Source of the DNA: an uncultured Clostridia bacterium
GTDB taxonomy: Bacteria; Bacillota; Clostridia; TANB77; CAG-508
Length of the DNA: 64,000 nt
Assembly: GCA_944388035.1 (NCBI GenBank)
Contig: CALXHF010000001.1
Coordinates: 81,593-145,592 of the forward strand
Reading direction: 5' to 3'
A model generated the notes under the pieces. The model saw nothing but the letters and a program-made list of their open reading frames with translations, made no database searches and was not told where the DNA came from. Positions within the stretch are counted from its first letter, which is position 1. Each line of letters starts with the position of its first letter. This document shows positions 10,892 to 20,975 of this stretch, in pieces. A program made the translations under genes and the position numbers.

Positions 10892-13148
10892 ATGGAAGTA
10901 ATAGGAGAGATTACAGCAATAATCTATCAAAATAAAATAAATAGTTATACAGTAGCAGAAATAGAAACAGACGAGGAAATATTAGTAATAGTTGGATATT
11001 TACCATTTGTAAATGTAGGAGATACTGTAAAATTAATTGGGAAATATGTAGAACATAAAGACTATGGAAGACAATTTAAAGTAGATACATTTGAAAAAAT
11101 AATGCCACAAACATTATCAGCATTAGAAAAATACTTAGCAAGTGGAAAAATAAAAGGAATAGGAAAAGCAACTGCAAAAAAAATTATAAAAAAATTTGGA
11201 GAAGATACAATAAATATATTTAAATTATATCCAGAAAAATTAGCACAAATAAAAGGAATATCGCTAGAAAAAGCAAAAGAAATGTCAGAAAGTTTTATAG
11301 AAAATTGGGAAGTATGGCAAATAGTGGGGTTCTTAGAAAAATTTGGAATAGGAGCAGAACACGCAACAAAAGTATTTGAATTATATGGAATAACAGCAAT
11401 AGATGAAATAGAAAATAACCCATATCTATTAATAGATATAGCAAGAGGAGTAGATTTCAAACAAGTAGATAAAATGGCATTAGACTTAGGAATAAGTTCT
11501 GATAATGAAAAAAGAGTAACATCTGGAATAAAATATGGACTGATTAGAGTAACAAACAATGGACACTCTTGTACATTAAAAGATAATTTAATAGAATTTG
11601 TAATAAATTTATTAGATGTAACATCAGAAAATGTAGAAGACGGTATAATTAGTTTAAAATCAAAAGATGAAATTGTAGAAGAAAAAAGAGAAAATGGAGA
11701 TGTATTTGTATATCTAAAAACATTTTATATAACAGAAGAAGAAATAGCATATAAAACAAAAAGGCTATTAAAAGCAAAAAATGTAAAAGAAATAAAATCA
11801 TTTGATAAAGAATTAAAAAAAGTAGAAAAAATATCAAATATAGAACTATCAGAAAAACAAAAACAAGCACTAAAATTAATAAATGAAAACAATGTAACAA
11901 TAATAACAGGAGGACCAGGAACAGGAAAAACAACAATAATAAAAAATATAATAGATATATATGAGGAAAAAGGAAAAAAAGTAGTTTTAGCAGCACCAAC
12001 AGGACGAGCTGCAAAAAGGATGACAGAAACAACAGGAAAAGACGCATCAACATTACATAGACTGTTAGAAATAGGAAAAATAGATGATGATAGTTTTTAT
12101 AAAAGTGTAAGTAAATATGAGGGAGCTCCAATAGATGCAGATGTAATAATAGTAGATGAAGTATCAATGATGGATATGTTTTTAATGAATTATTTACTAA
12201 AATGTGTATATCAAGGAACAAAATTAGTATTAGTAGGAGATATAGACCAATTACCTTCAGTAGGACCAGGAAGCGTACTAAAAGATTTAATAAACTCAGA
12301 AGAAATACCAACAATAAAATTGGACAAAATATTTAGACAAGCAGCAAGAAGTAAAATAATAGTAAATGCACATAGAGTAAATGAAGGAGAAAAATTTTTA
12401 TCTAAAAGTGAAGAAGAAGAGGAAATGAAAGACGATTTCTTTTTCATAAAAGAAACATCACAAGAAAAAATGTTATCACAAATAGTATCTTTGTGTACAG
12501 GAAGATTAGAAAAGTATGGAAATTATGACTTTTTCCAAAATATACAAGTACTTACACCTACAAAAAAGGGAATGCTTGGAACAAAAGAATTAAACAAAGT
12601 ATTACAAGAAAACTTAAACCCTAATCTAATAGGACTTCCAGAAAGAGCAAGTACGGGAGCAATATATAGAGCAGGGGACAGAGTAATGCAAATAAAAAAT
12701 AATTATGATATATACTGGGAAAGAGAAAAAGGAGAAGAAAAAGAAGGAATAGAAGAAAAAAGGGGAATAGAAGAAAAAGAAATAGGAAGTGGAGTGTTTA
12801 ATGGAGAAATAGGAACAATAAAAAGAGTAGATGAAAAAGAAAAAGTAGTAGAAATAAAATTTGATGATGAAAAAATTGCATATTATGAATATTCAGAATT
12901 AGACCAAATAGAACACAGTTATGCAATAACAATACATAAAGCACAGCGGAAGTGAATTTGATGTAGTAATAATGGCACTGCCAGCATCATCACCAATGTT
13001 ACTTACAAGGAACTTATTATATACAGGAATAACAAGAGCAAAAAAACTACTAATAATAGTAGGAAGTGAAAAAGTAGTAGAATTTATGACACAAAATGTG
13101 GACAGCAAAAAAAGAAACACAGGTTTAGAATTCAAAATGAGACATTAG
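10892..13148 (+). CDS. recD2: ATP-dependent helicase RecD2 (RecD/TraA family), read through a +1 shift at CGG 12947
   Basis: 5'-3' SF1B DNA helicase. N-terminal OB-like and helix-hairpin-helix regions ('GIGKATAKKIIKKFG'), then Walker A 'ITGGPGTGKTTIIKN', 'LAAPTGRAAKRM', Walker B 'VIIVDEVSMMD', and the UvrD-like C-terminal domain. The zero frame ends at 'HKAQRK'. The CGG at 12947-12949 stands where the family has 'HKAQGSEF'. Skipping its C gives GGA and continues 'GSEFDVVIMALP...LLYTGITRAKK' to the stop 13146-13148. The joined protein is about 751 residues, normal for RecD2. The stop lies within a REP-like palindrome. Confidence 0.88.
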
Positions 13149-13177
13149 GGGACACCCACTTTTTGTCTCATTTTTTA
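13138..13177 (+). repeat. REP-like palindrome, left (inverted) copy; also a terminator for recD2
   Basis: TGAGACA...TGTCTCA arms (13138-13170) with inner GGGGACACCC, followed by TTTTTT. It is the reverse complement of the copy at 14139-14170, so the transposase gene between them is framed by inverted repeats. Confidence 0.75.
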
Positions 13178-13238
13178 ATTATAAAAAGTAAAAGTTATAT
13201 ATTAAATGTGAAAATTTTGTGAAAAACGTAAAATATTC

Positions 13239-13268
13239 TTGACATAAAAAGTATATACTTAGTATAAT
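13239..13268 (+). promoter_or_regulatory. Promoter of the REP-associated transposase
   Basis: TTGACA 13239-13244, 18-nt spacer, TATAAT 13263-13268. The leader to the GTG start is about 95 nt. Confidence 0.65.
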
Positions 13269-13365
13269 TAATTAAAATTAAGATTCGAAAATATTTTAAA
13301 TCAATATTTTTTCTAATAAATCCAAGAAAAAAATAAAACTTTAAAAATGAAATGGAGGAATTATT

Positions 13366-14136
13366 GTGCCAAGAAATGCAAGAATTTTGTTAGAAGGAAA
13401 AATATGTCATCATATCGTACAAGGGATAAATAAAGAATATATTTTTGAAGAGAAAGATGATAAAAACAAATATTTAAGTTTATTAAAAAAATATTATAAA
13501 AAATATAACATAGATATTATTTGTTATTGCATTATGGACAATCATACACATTTAATTCTTTATTCTAATAGTATAAAAAATATAAGTTCTTTTTTAGAGA
13601 TAATAAATTCGGCTTATGGAAGATATTATAATAAAAAACACAATAGAGTAGGATATGTTTTTAGAAACAGATTTAAATCTATTTTAATTAAAACAAGAAA
13701 ACAATTATGTACTTGCATAAAATATATACATATGAACCCCGTAAAAGCTAATATTGTCAAAAGAGAAAGTGAATATGAATATTCATCATACAATGATTAT
13801 ATAAATAATTCAGGTTTTTTAAATCAAAGAATTTTGGACTTTTTATTTTTAAAATCACAAGATTACATCGAAACGTTTAAAGAAATACCATATCAAAATA
13901 TTTATGATAACAAAGTCAGATTAGAAGAAAAGTTTTATGAATTTATGGAACAGGAAAAATTAAATATAGAGAGAACAAAAAAAGATAAAAAATTATTAAA
14001 AGAATTTATTATGTATTTAGAAAAAAATAGATATGAATATTCAAAAAAAGAGCTTGCAACTATTTTTGAAGTAAGTAGAGCAACATTATATAGGTTTGTT
14101 AAAAAGGTGAAAGAAGAAAATGAAAGTATTATATAA
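13366..14136 (+). CDS. REP-associated tyrosine (Y1) transposase-like protein
   Basis: 256 residues, GTG start with GGAGG upstream. This is the HUH single-strand nuclease superfamily (IS200-like TnpA_REP/RAYT). It opens 'MPRNARILLEGKICHHIVQG', has the HUH pair in 'IMDNHTHLILYS', the catalytic helix segment 'CTCIKYIHMNPVKANIV', and a C-terminal HTH ('ELATIFEVSRATLYRFVKKV'). Such proteins are usually single-copy, immobile and linked to REP palindromes, which here lie on both sides. Its end overlaps comFC by 17 nt. Confidence 0.85.
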   Translation: MPRNARILLEGKICHHIVQGINKEYIFEEKDDKNKYLSLLKKYYKKYNIDIICYCIMDNHTHLILYSNSIKNISSFLEIINSAYGRYYNKKHNRVGYVFRNRFKSILIKTRKQLCTCIKYIHMNPVKANIVKRESEYEYSSYNDYINNSGFLNQRILDFLFLKSQDYIETFKEIPYQNIYDNKVRLEEKFYEFMEQEKLNIERTKKDKKLLKEFIMYLEKNRYEYSKKELATIFEVSRATLYRFVKKVKEENESII

Positions 14137-15007
14137 AATGAGACAAAAAATGGGTGTCCCCAAAATTCTCAATTTAATTTATCCACCTGTGTGTGGTTTT
14201 TGTGGAAAACTTAATCAAGATTTTCTATGCCCTAAGTGTAGAAAACTCTTAGAAAAAGAGGCTATTTTTGGTGTGGACAATTATATAAAAATAAATGAAG
14301 CAAAAACAAAATTTAAAGAAAAAAATTATATTTTAGAAACACTCCAAAATAAAAATGAAAATTTAAATATAATAAATAACCAAAACAAAATAGAAAATCA
14401 AATAAATAATAATTTAAACAACAAAAAAGAAAATAGAAAGAAGAATAGGAAGAAAAATACAAAGAAAAATGAAATTGCAGTACAAGAATATATAGCAAAA
14501 TATTTTGATGAACATTTATATATTTTTTTATATCAGGGAATAATAAGGAAAATGATTTTAGATTATAAATTTAATGAACAATCTTATTTGTATAAAACAT
14601 TTGTGAATTTTTTGTTAAAAAATAAAAATTTCTTTGAAAAATTAGAAAAGTATGATACAATTATCCCAGTTCCAATTAGTAATAAAAGATTGAAAGCAAG
14701 AGGATATAACCAAAGTTTATTATTAGCAAGAGAAATATCAAGAAGTACAAATTTTAATTTAAAACTACAAGAAGATTGCCTTTTTAAGATAAAAGACATT
14801 ATAGAACAAAGCAAATTAAATAAAGAAGAAAGAGCAAAAAATATACAAGGTGTATATGAGCTCTTTAATGAAGAAAGTTTATATAATAAAAAAATATTGT
14901 TAGTAGATGATATATTTACAACAGGAAGTACTGTAAACGAGTGTAGCAAAGTATTAAGAAAAGCTAAACCAAAAACAATTGGAATTTTTACGATTGCAAA
15001 AGATTAG
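14120..15007 (+). CDS. comFC: ComFC-family phosphoribosyltransferase-like protein
   Basis: 295 residues. ComFC/GntX proteins act in DNA uptake in competent bacteria. N-terminal zinc ribbon 'CGFCGKLNQDFLCPKCRKLL'; C-terminal PRT domain with 'IIPVPISNKRLKARGYNQS' and the PRPP loop 'ILLVDDIFTTGSTVNEC'. An Asn/Lys/Glu-rich low-complexity insertion (about residues 75-115) is unusual. The probable start ATG 14120 uses AAAGGTG inside the transposase gene; an in-frame ATG at 14138 falls at the edge of the REP palindrome. The junction suggests the RAYT/REP unit landed on the native start and supplied a new one. Confidence 0.85.
   Translation: MKVLYKMRQKMGVPKILNLIYPPVCGFCGKLNQDFLCPKCRKLLEKEAIFGVDNYIKINEAKTKFKEKNYILETLQNKNENLNIINNQNKIENQINNNLNNKKENRKKNRKKNTKKNEIAVQEYIAKYFDEHLYIFLYQGIIRKMILDYKFNEQSYLYKTFVNFLLKNKNFFEKLEKYDTIIPVPISNKRLKARGYNQSLLLAREISRSTNFNLKLQEDCLFKIKDIIEQSKLNKEERAKNIQGVYELFNEESLYNKKILLVDDIFTTGSTVNECSKVLRKAKPKTIGIFTIAKD
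14139..14170 (+). repeat. REP-like palindrome, right copy, inside the comFC N-terminus
   Basis: TGAGACAAAA...GGGTGTCCCC...TTCTCA. It shares arms and core with 2432-2464 and with the complement of 13138-13170. The right arm is less perfect. It encodes the residues MRQKMGVPKILN at the start of ComFC. Confidence 0.75.
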
Positions 15008-15071
15008 TTTTAAAAATAAATAAAGATAAAAATAAAGATAAAAATAAAGAATTACGAAGGAGGACTTTTTG

Positions 15072-17061
15072 GTGGAAGATTTAGTTGAAAGTATTTTAGA
15101 TTATATAAGGTCTGACTATACCGATTATGCGGTAATGATAAATGGTGAGTGGGGTTCACGGAAAGACTCATTTTTGGAATAATAAAATTAGAAAAAAAAT
15201 AGAGTCTATGCAATTAAATGGTAAAAGATATACAACTATTTATATGTCTTTATATGGAATTTCTAATTTAGAAGAAATAAGTAAAAAAATATTTATTGAA
15301 ACAACGCAGCTTATGGATAAGAACCTAAGAAAGTTTATGGATGCAAATGGACAAACTACAATACCTGAATATGCAAAAACTGGTATTGATATGGCAAATT
15401 TTTTTGGTGTTACACAAAATGGAGATAAGGTAGATTATGGTGAATTTTTCTCAACTGATGATAAAGTTCTTTGTTTTGATGATTTAGAAAGAGCAAATGT
15501 AGATGTTATTGATATTCTAGGATATATAAATAATTTTGTAGAACACGATCACATAAAAACAATAATAATCTGTAATGAAAAAGAATTATCTACAAAATTA
15601 AAGAGTTCTAATTTAGAGATGAAAACTTTTATTGCGACATATCTTTTAGATAAACAAGATGAGTTAAATAATATAGATAAGCCTTTAGTTGAAAAGATAC
15701 AAGAAAAAATAGAGCACGTATTTGACAAAGCAAATGATTATGAAAGAATAAAAGAAAAGTTAATTGGAGAAACTTTTGAATATGCTCCAAAATTTGATTA
15801 TATAATAAATGGTATTTTAATGAGATATGAAACTAACCCAGATTTAATACGTTTCTTAAGAGAAAATACAGGGTTAATAATATCTACATTTAATAAATCA
15901 GGAACTAGAAATTTAAGAATATTAAAACATGCATTAAATGACTTTAGTAAGATATATGAAATGGTAAATAAGTCATATCCAAATACAAACCATAGAGTTA
16001 TGCAAACAATGCTGATTTTTACAATTGCGATATCTTTTGAAATAAAAGCTGGAAAAGTAACAAAAGATAAGTTTATAAATATTAAAGATAATGAAGAATA
16101 TAAATCGATACTTGTATCTTCTAGAATTTTAATGGATAATAGACAGTTCTATATTAAAGAATTCGACAATAACTATTATTATAATTTTAAATCAGAATAC
16201 CGTTTCTTTAAATTTATAGAATACTATGTACGTACACGTATATTTGATATGAAATTATTTAAAGAAAATATGGAAACAATACGTAATACTGTAGATATAG
16301 ATAATTTACCAGGATATAAGAGATTACTTACAGAAGAATATTGGAAAATCTCAGATGACCAATTTGATGGAGTGGTAAATGAAATTGTTGTAGATGTAAG
16401 TGCTGGAAAATTATCGTTAATAGATACTGTAAAAATATTTGCGTATTTTAGCTATTTTTCTAGAAAAGGATTAGTTGATTATGATTTAAAATCATTAAAA
16501 AATATATTTTTTAATGGCATGAATGTTGCATCTCTTAATTCTAAATATTGTGAAAATGTAGATGAGGAATTAGGGAAAATTGCAATTGAAGAAGTAGCGG
16601 AAGATATGGAAGATATATTGAAACATTTTAATATGTTAAATGACCAATTACATGACAAGATGTTTAAAGAAAAAGCAGAAGAAATAATGAAATGTATTCC
16701 AATGAAAATGGAACAATTTTACGAAAAATTTGATAAAGAATGTATGGATGTACCAATTTTAAAATATTATGACCCATTCCAATTATTCCAAAGAATATCT
16801 TGTGCAAGTAACGAAGATATAGTCTTAATAAAAGAAAAATTATTAGATAGAGTAGAGAAGAATCCTAAAAAATTAGAACCAGAAATGAAAAATATAAAAC
16901 AATTGAAACAAGTAATTGATGATTATTTGAAAGGGAAAGATCCTTCTATAAAAATTGTAATGTTAAAAGAATTTTCAGACAGTTTAGGTTTTATTTTAGG
17001 AAAATATAAACCAAGTTTTTTACCAAAAAAAGAGGATAAAACAGAAATGGGAGAAATTTAA
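15072..17061 (+). CDS. KAP-family P-loop NTPase, read through a +1 shift at CGG 15159
   Basis: About 662 residues from GTG 15072 (RBS AAGGAGGA). The Walker A motif reads 'INGEWGSGKTHFWN' only if the C of CGG 15159-15161 is skipped (GGA, Gly, inside the P-loop). The zero frame stops eight codons later. Walker B is 'VLCFDDLERANVDV', typical of KAP NTPases, followed by 'TIIICNEKEL'. A long helical C-terminal region has no recognised domain. Some KAP proteins act in phage exclusion (PifA), others at membranes; I see no membrane segments here and no obvious partner, so the role is open. Confidence 0.75.
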
Positions 17062-17077
17062 AAAAGGATGTTGCTAT

Positions 17078-19053
17078 ATGGAAGATAAAATAAATAATTA
17101 TGATAAAAGAAAATATCTCAAATTATTAAGTAAAGAATATAAAAACATATATGAAGTAGCAGAAGAAATAATAAACTTACAAGCAATTTTAAACTTACCA
17201 AAAGGAACAGAAATGTTTTTAAGTGATATACACGGAGAATATGCTCCATTTGAGCATATTCTTAATAATGGTGGTGGAATAATTAAAAGTAAGATAAACG
17301 AGATTTTTGGAAATACAATAAGTAAAAAAGAAAGAACAACTTTAGCAACACTTATTTATTATCCAGAAGAAAAGCTAAAATTAATAAAAGAAGAAGAGGA
17401 CGATATAGAAGAGTGGTATAATATAACTTTATATCGTTTGATAGAAGTAGCAAAAGAAGTTAGCTCAAAATACACAAGGTCAAAAGTTAGAAAAGCGATT
17501 ACAAATGGTTTTGAATATGTAATAGATGAACTTCTAAATTCACAAGCAGGAAATGAAAAAGACAAAGAAAGATACTATAAAGCGATTATAAATACAATAA
17601 TTAGGTTAAACCAAGCAGAAAGTTTTATAATAGCGATTTCTAATTTAATTAAAAGGATGGCAATTGACCATTTGCATATAATAGGAGATATTTTTGATAG
17701 AGGGTTGAGACCAGATTTAGTAATTGAAAAATTAGAAAAATTTCACAGTGTTGATATACAATGGGGAAATCACGATATATTATGGATGGGAGCAGCATCA
17801 GGAAATGAAGCTTGCATTGCTACAGTGGTCAGAATTTGTGCAAGATATAATAATATTGGAATATTAGAAGATAGTTATGGTATAAATATACGTCCATTAT
17901 CTACATTTGCTATGGAAACATATAAAAATGATAGTTGTAAAAATTTTTATCCAAAAGTATTTGATGAAACAAAATATGATGAAAGTGATAAAATGAATAT
18001 ATCTAAAATTCATAAAGCTATAACAATAATACAATTTAAAATAGAAGGTCAAATGATTAAAAAACATCCAGAATATGATTTAGATAATAGGCTTCTTTTA
18101 GATAAAATGAATTTAAAAAGAGGATATGTTGAAATAGAAGGGAAAAAATACGAAATAAACGATACAAATTTTCCTACACTAATTAAAGATGATATATATA
18201 GACTAACAGATGAAGAACAAGAAGTATTAGAAAGACTTTGTGATTCATTTAAAAATAGCCCAAAACTTAATGACCATATAGATTTTTTATATAAAAAAGG
18301 TGAATTATACACTATATTTAATTCTAATTTACTATTCCATGCTTGTATTCCTATGACAGAAAATGGAGAATTTAAAGAAGTAGAGTTTTTAGGAAAGAGA
18401 TTGAAAGGAAAAGAGTATTTAGATGAGATAAATGATGTTGTAAATAAAATATGGATAAATAAGGAAACTATAGATAGTAATTTAAGAGATATAATGTGGT
18501 ATTTATGGATATCTCCAGATTCACCATTTTTTGGTAAAGATAAGATGGCGACATTTGAGAGTTATTTTGTAAAAGACAAAGACATGAGCAAAGAAGAAAA
18601 AAATCCATATTATACTTTAACTTATAATGAGGATATTTGTGATAAAATTTTAAAAGAATTTAGTTTAGATTTAAAAGAATCACATATTGTAAATGGACAT
18701 ATGCCTGTAAAAGCAAAAGATGGAGAAAGCCCTATTAGAGGAAATGGAAAGCTTCTAGTAATAGACCGGTGGTTTTGCAAAAAGCTATCAAAAGAAAACT
18801 GGAAATGCTCGGATATATACTTACTTATAATTCTTATGGACTATTACTTAGCCAAAATAAACCGTTTGAATCTGTAGAAAAAGTAATCGAAGAAGAGAAA
18901 GACATTATTTCAGAAATTATAGTTAAGAAAACAGGTGTAGAAAGAAAAAGAGTAGGAGATACTGATATTGGAAAAGTATTAAAAGGCGAAATAACAGATT
19001 TAGAAGAACTTCTTAAATTCTATGAATCTGGTGAATTAAAACAAATAAAATAA
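17078..19053 (+). CDS. fbp: Fructose-1,6-bisphosphatase class III, two +1 shifts at CGG 18767 and 18810
   Basis: Gluconeogenic enzyme hydrolysing fructose-1,6-bisphosphate to fructose-6-phosphate. Metallophosphatase motifs: 'LSDIHGEYAPFEHIL', 'LHIIGDIFDRGLRPDLV', 'VDIQWGNHDILWMGAASGNE', 'SHIVNGHMPVKAKDGESPI'. After 'KLLVID' the zero frame meets CGG 18767; skipping C gives 'GGFAKSYQKKTGNA', then a second in-frame CGG at 18810; skipping C again gives 'GYILTYNSYGLLLSQNKPFE' and on to 19053. The product is about 657 residues, normal for this family. Without both shifts the conserved C-terminus is lost. RBS AAGGATG; 16 nt after the KAP gene. Confidence 0.9.
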
Positions 19054-19075
19054 AAATTAAAAAAGGAAGTTAGAA

Positions 19076-19417
19076 ATGGATAGAAAAAAAGAAGAAGCGT
19101 TTAGAAAATTTGAGGGAAGATTAAAAATTTTAATAATTAGAGCTAGATATGTAAATGATGAAAGAGCAATAGAATATAGCGATATTTTAGAAAAGATAGA
19201 ATCAATAAAAGAAAGAAGACATTATGCACAAATAGGAGAAGAAAACGAAGAAAAAACTCTTTATAAAGCTTTGTTAGCTATTACTGCAGAAGAATTCAAC
19301 ACAGAAAAAGAATTCGAAGTAATATTAAAAAATGTAGAAACATTGCTTATAAATTATAGAGTAGATAAAAAAAGTATTGCCAAAAAAGAAGAAAGAGACG
19401 ATGGAGAGGAAAGATGA
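19076..19417 (+). CDS. Small conserved-looking protein of unknown function
   Basis: 113 residues, charged and helical ('RKFEGRLKILIIRARYVNDE', 'LYKALLAITAEEFNTEKEFE'). No membrane segment, metal site or recognised family. It lies between fbp and rdgB and overlaps rdgB by four bases (ATGA), so the two are translationally coupled. RBS AAAAGGAAG upstream. Confidence 0.6.
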   Translation: MDRKKEEAFRKFEGRLKILIIRARYVNDERAIEYSDILEKIESIKERRHYAQIGEENEEKTLYKALLAITAEEFNTEKEFEVILKNVETLLINYRVDKKSIAKKEERDDGEER

Positions 19418-19995
19418 TGAAAAAAATTATTGTTGCAACTAATAATTTAGGAAAATTAAAAGAAATAAAAGCAATACTAGATGATTATGAAGTAATAAGT
19501 TTAAAAGATTTAAACTTAAGCATCGATGTTATTGAAGATGGAAAGACTTTTAAAGAAAATGCTTTAAAGAAAGCAAGAGAAGTGTTTAGAGTTACAAATA
19601 TACCGGCAGTTGCAGATGATAGTGGACTTTGTATAGACTCATTAAAAGATTTTCCTGGTATAAATACGGCTAGGTTTTTAGGCAAAAATGCTACAGATAA
19701 TGATAGAAATAATTACATATTAGCAAAGATGATGGGTAAAGAAGGATGTGAAAGGACAGCAAAAGTTGTTTGTAGTATAGCTTATGTAGATAAGAAAAAT
19801 GAATATGTAGTAGAAGGTATTATAAAAGGTAGAATTTCATATCAAAAAAGAGGAAATAATGGGTTTGGTTTTGATTCTATTTTTGAATTAGAAAACGGAA
19901 AAACTTTAGCAGAATTGAAGGATTATGAAAAAAAAAATGTTAGTAGTAGAAAAATTGCTTTAGAAAAGTTAAAAAATTTGCTGGAAAATGTTTAG
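19414..19995 (+). CDS. rdgB: XTP/dITP diphosphatase (non-canonical purine NTP pyrophosphatase, RdgB/HAM1)
   Basis: 193 residues. It removes dITP and XTP from the nucleotide pool. Family motifs: 'IVATNNLGKLKEIKAIL' at the start, 'AVADDSGLCIDSLKDFPGI' (metal-binding acidic pair), 'NNGFGFDSIFE' and the C-terminal 'SSRKIALEKLK'. ATG 19414 or 19417 may be used; AGAGGAAAG lies just upstream. Confidence 0.93.
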   Translation: MMKKIIVATNNLGKLKEIKAILDDYEVISLKDLNLSIDVIEDGKTFKENALKKAREVFRVTNIPAVADDSGLCIDSLKDFPGINTARFLGKNATDNDRNNYILAKMMGKEGCERTAKVVCSIAYVDKKNEYVVEGIIKGRISYQKRGNNGFGFDSIFELENGKTLAELKDYEKKNVSSRKIALEKLKNLLENV

Positions 19996-20060
19996 AAAAA
20001 GCTCTAAAACTATTGAAAATAAATAAATATAGAGAAAAATAAATTAAATCTTAGAAACAG

Positions 20061-20089
20061 TTGACTTTGGAGAAAATTTATGTTAAAAT
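20061..20089 (+). promoter_or_regulatory. Promoter of rplU-rpmA
   Basis: TTGACT 20061-20066, 17-nt spacer, TAAAAT 20084-20089. Confidence 0.6.
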
Positions 20090-20094
20090 ATATA

Positions 20095-20183
20095 ACTGTA
20101 ATCCGCTTAGTCAAGGTCCAAAAAGATTAACAAAGTTGTTAATTACCTGAATTTAAGGATTAGCGAGTATACAAATAAGGGAG
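20095..20183 (+). promoter_or_regulatory. Structured 5' leader of rplU (L21 leader candidate)
   Basis: About 90 nt between promoter and RBS, with a clear hairpin (GATTAAC...GTTAATT, about 20124-20143) and a conserved-looking segment TTAGTCAAGGTCC. Firmicutes rplU operons often carry an L21 leader for autoregulation. I assign it by position and structure only. Confidence 0.5.
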
Positions 20184-20195
20184 GTGCATTTTGAG

Positions 20196-20576
20196 ATGTA
20201 CGCAATTATCGAAAGCTGTGGAAAACAATATAAAGTAGCAGAAGGAGATGTTGTATTTTTTGAAAAATTAGATGCAGAAGAAGGTAAAAAAGTTACTTTT
20301 GATAAAGTCATTTTAGTATCTGATGAAGGAAAAGTACAAGTTGGAAATCCATATGTTAAAGGTGTGAAAGTAGAAGGAAAAGTAGTTGCACACGGTAAAG
20401 CTAAAAAAATTATTGTTTTCAAAATGAAAGCAAAAGCTAATTATAGAAGAAGATATGGTCATAGACAACCATATACAAAAGTAGAAATTACAAAAATAAA
20501 AGCAGAAGCAGAAAAGAAAACTTCAACAACAGCTAAAAAAGAAACAGAAAAAGCTACTGAAAAAGTAGAAGCTTAA
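20196..20576 (+). CDS. rplU: 50S ribosomal protein bL21
   Basis: 126 residues. Starts '[20 protein letters not shown]' and contains '[20 protein letters not shown]', the L21 signature, plus a Lys/Thr/Ala-rich tail of about 25 residues. ATG 20196 follows AAGGGAGGTG at a 9-nt spacing; an upstream in-frame GTG lies within the RBS. Confidence 0.96.
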   Translation: MYAIIESCGKQYKVAEGDVVFFEKLDAEEGKKVTFDKVILVSDEGKVQVGNPYVKGVKVEGKVVAHGKAKKIIVFKMKAKANYRRRYGHRQPYTKVEITKIKAEAEKKTSTTAKKETEKATEKVEA

Positions 20577-20608
20577 TAAATAGAAATGTCGAAAGGAGTT
20601 GAGAAAGC

Positions 20609-20872
20609 ATGGCTCATAAAAAAGGTCAAAGTAGTAGCCGTAACGGTAGAGATAGTGAATCAAAAAGACTTGGTGTTAAAAGAGCTGATGGACAATTTGT
20701 ATTAGCTGGAAATATTTTAGTTAGACAAAGAGGAACAAAAGTACATCCAGGTAATAATGTTGGAAAAGGTAGCGATGACACATTATTTGCTTTAATCGAC
20801 GGAAATGTTAAATTTGAAAGAAAAGGTAGAGATAAAAAACAAGTAAGTGTTTATCCAGTAGCACAAGCTTAA
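20609..20872 (+). CDS. rpmA: 50S ribosomal protein bL27, without cleavable N-terminal extension
   Basis: 87 residues, beginning '[20 protein letters not shown]' and containing '[20 protein letters not shown]'. Most Firmicutes make L27 with an extra N-terminal peptide removed by the cysteine protease Prp, whose gene lies between rplU and rpmA. Here only 32 nt separate the two genes, no prp is present, and the protein starts directly at the mature-type sequence. The two losses agree. Confidence 0.96.
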   Translation: MAHKKGQSSSRNGRDSESKRLGVKRADGQFVLAGNILVRQRGTKVHPGNNVGKGSDDTLFALIDGNVKFERKGRDKKQVSVYPVAQA

Positions 20873-20887
20873 TTTGATTACATATAA

Positions 20888-20921
20888 AGTAAGGTAGGAG
20901 AAATCTTATCTTATTTTTTTG
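20888..20921 (+). terminator. Terminator of rplU-rpmA
   Basis: AAGGTAGGA pairs with TCTTATCTT (with G-T pairs) around GAAA, then a T run. Confidence 0.65.
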
Positions 20922-20975
20922 TAAAATTTAGTTTTAAGAAAAAAGTATTAATAAGATTAAAGGAAGATGAAAGAA

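Noticed and set aside
11649..12314. 221-codon Leu-rich frame on the minus strand of recD2
   Set aside because: Low-complexity shadow typical of AT-rich coding sequence; recD2 on the other strand is unambiguous.
14395..14475. Asn/Lys-rich tract in comFC as an inserted element
   Set aside because: In frame, no terminal repeats; best seen as low-complexity expansion of a linker.
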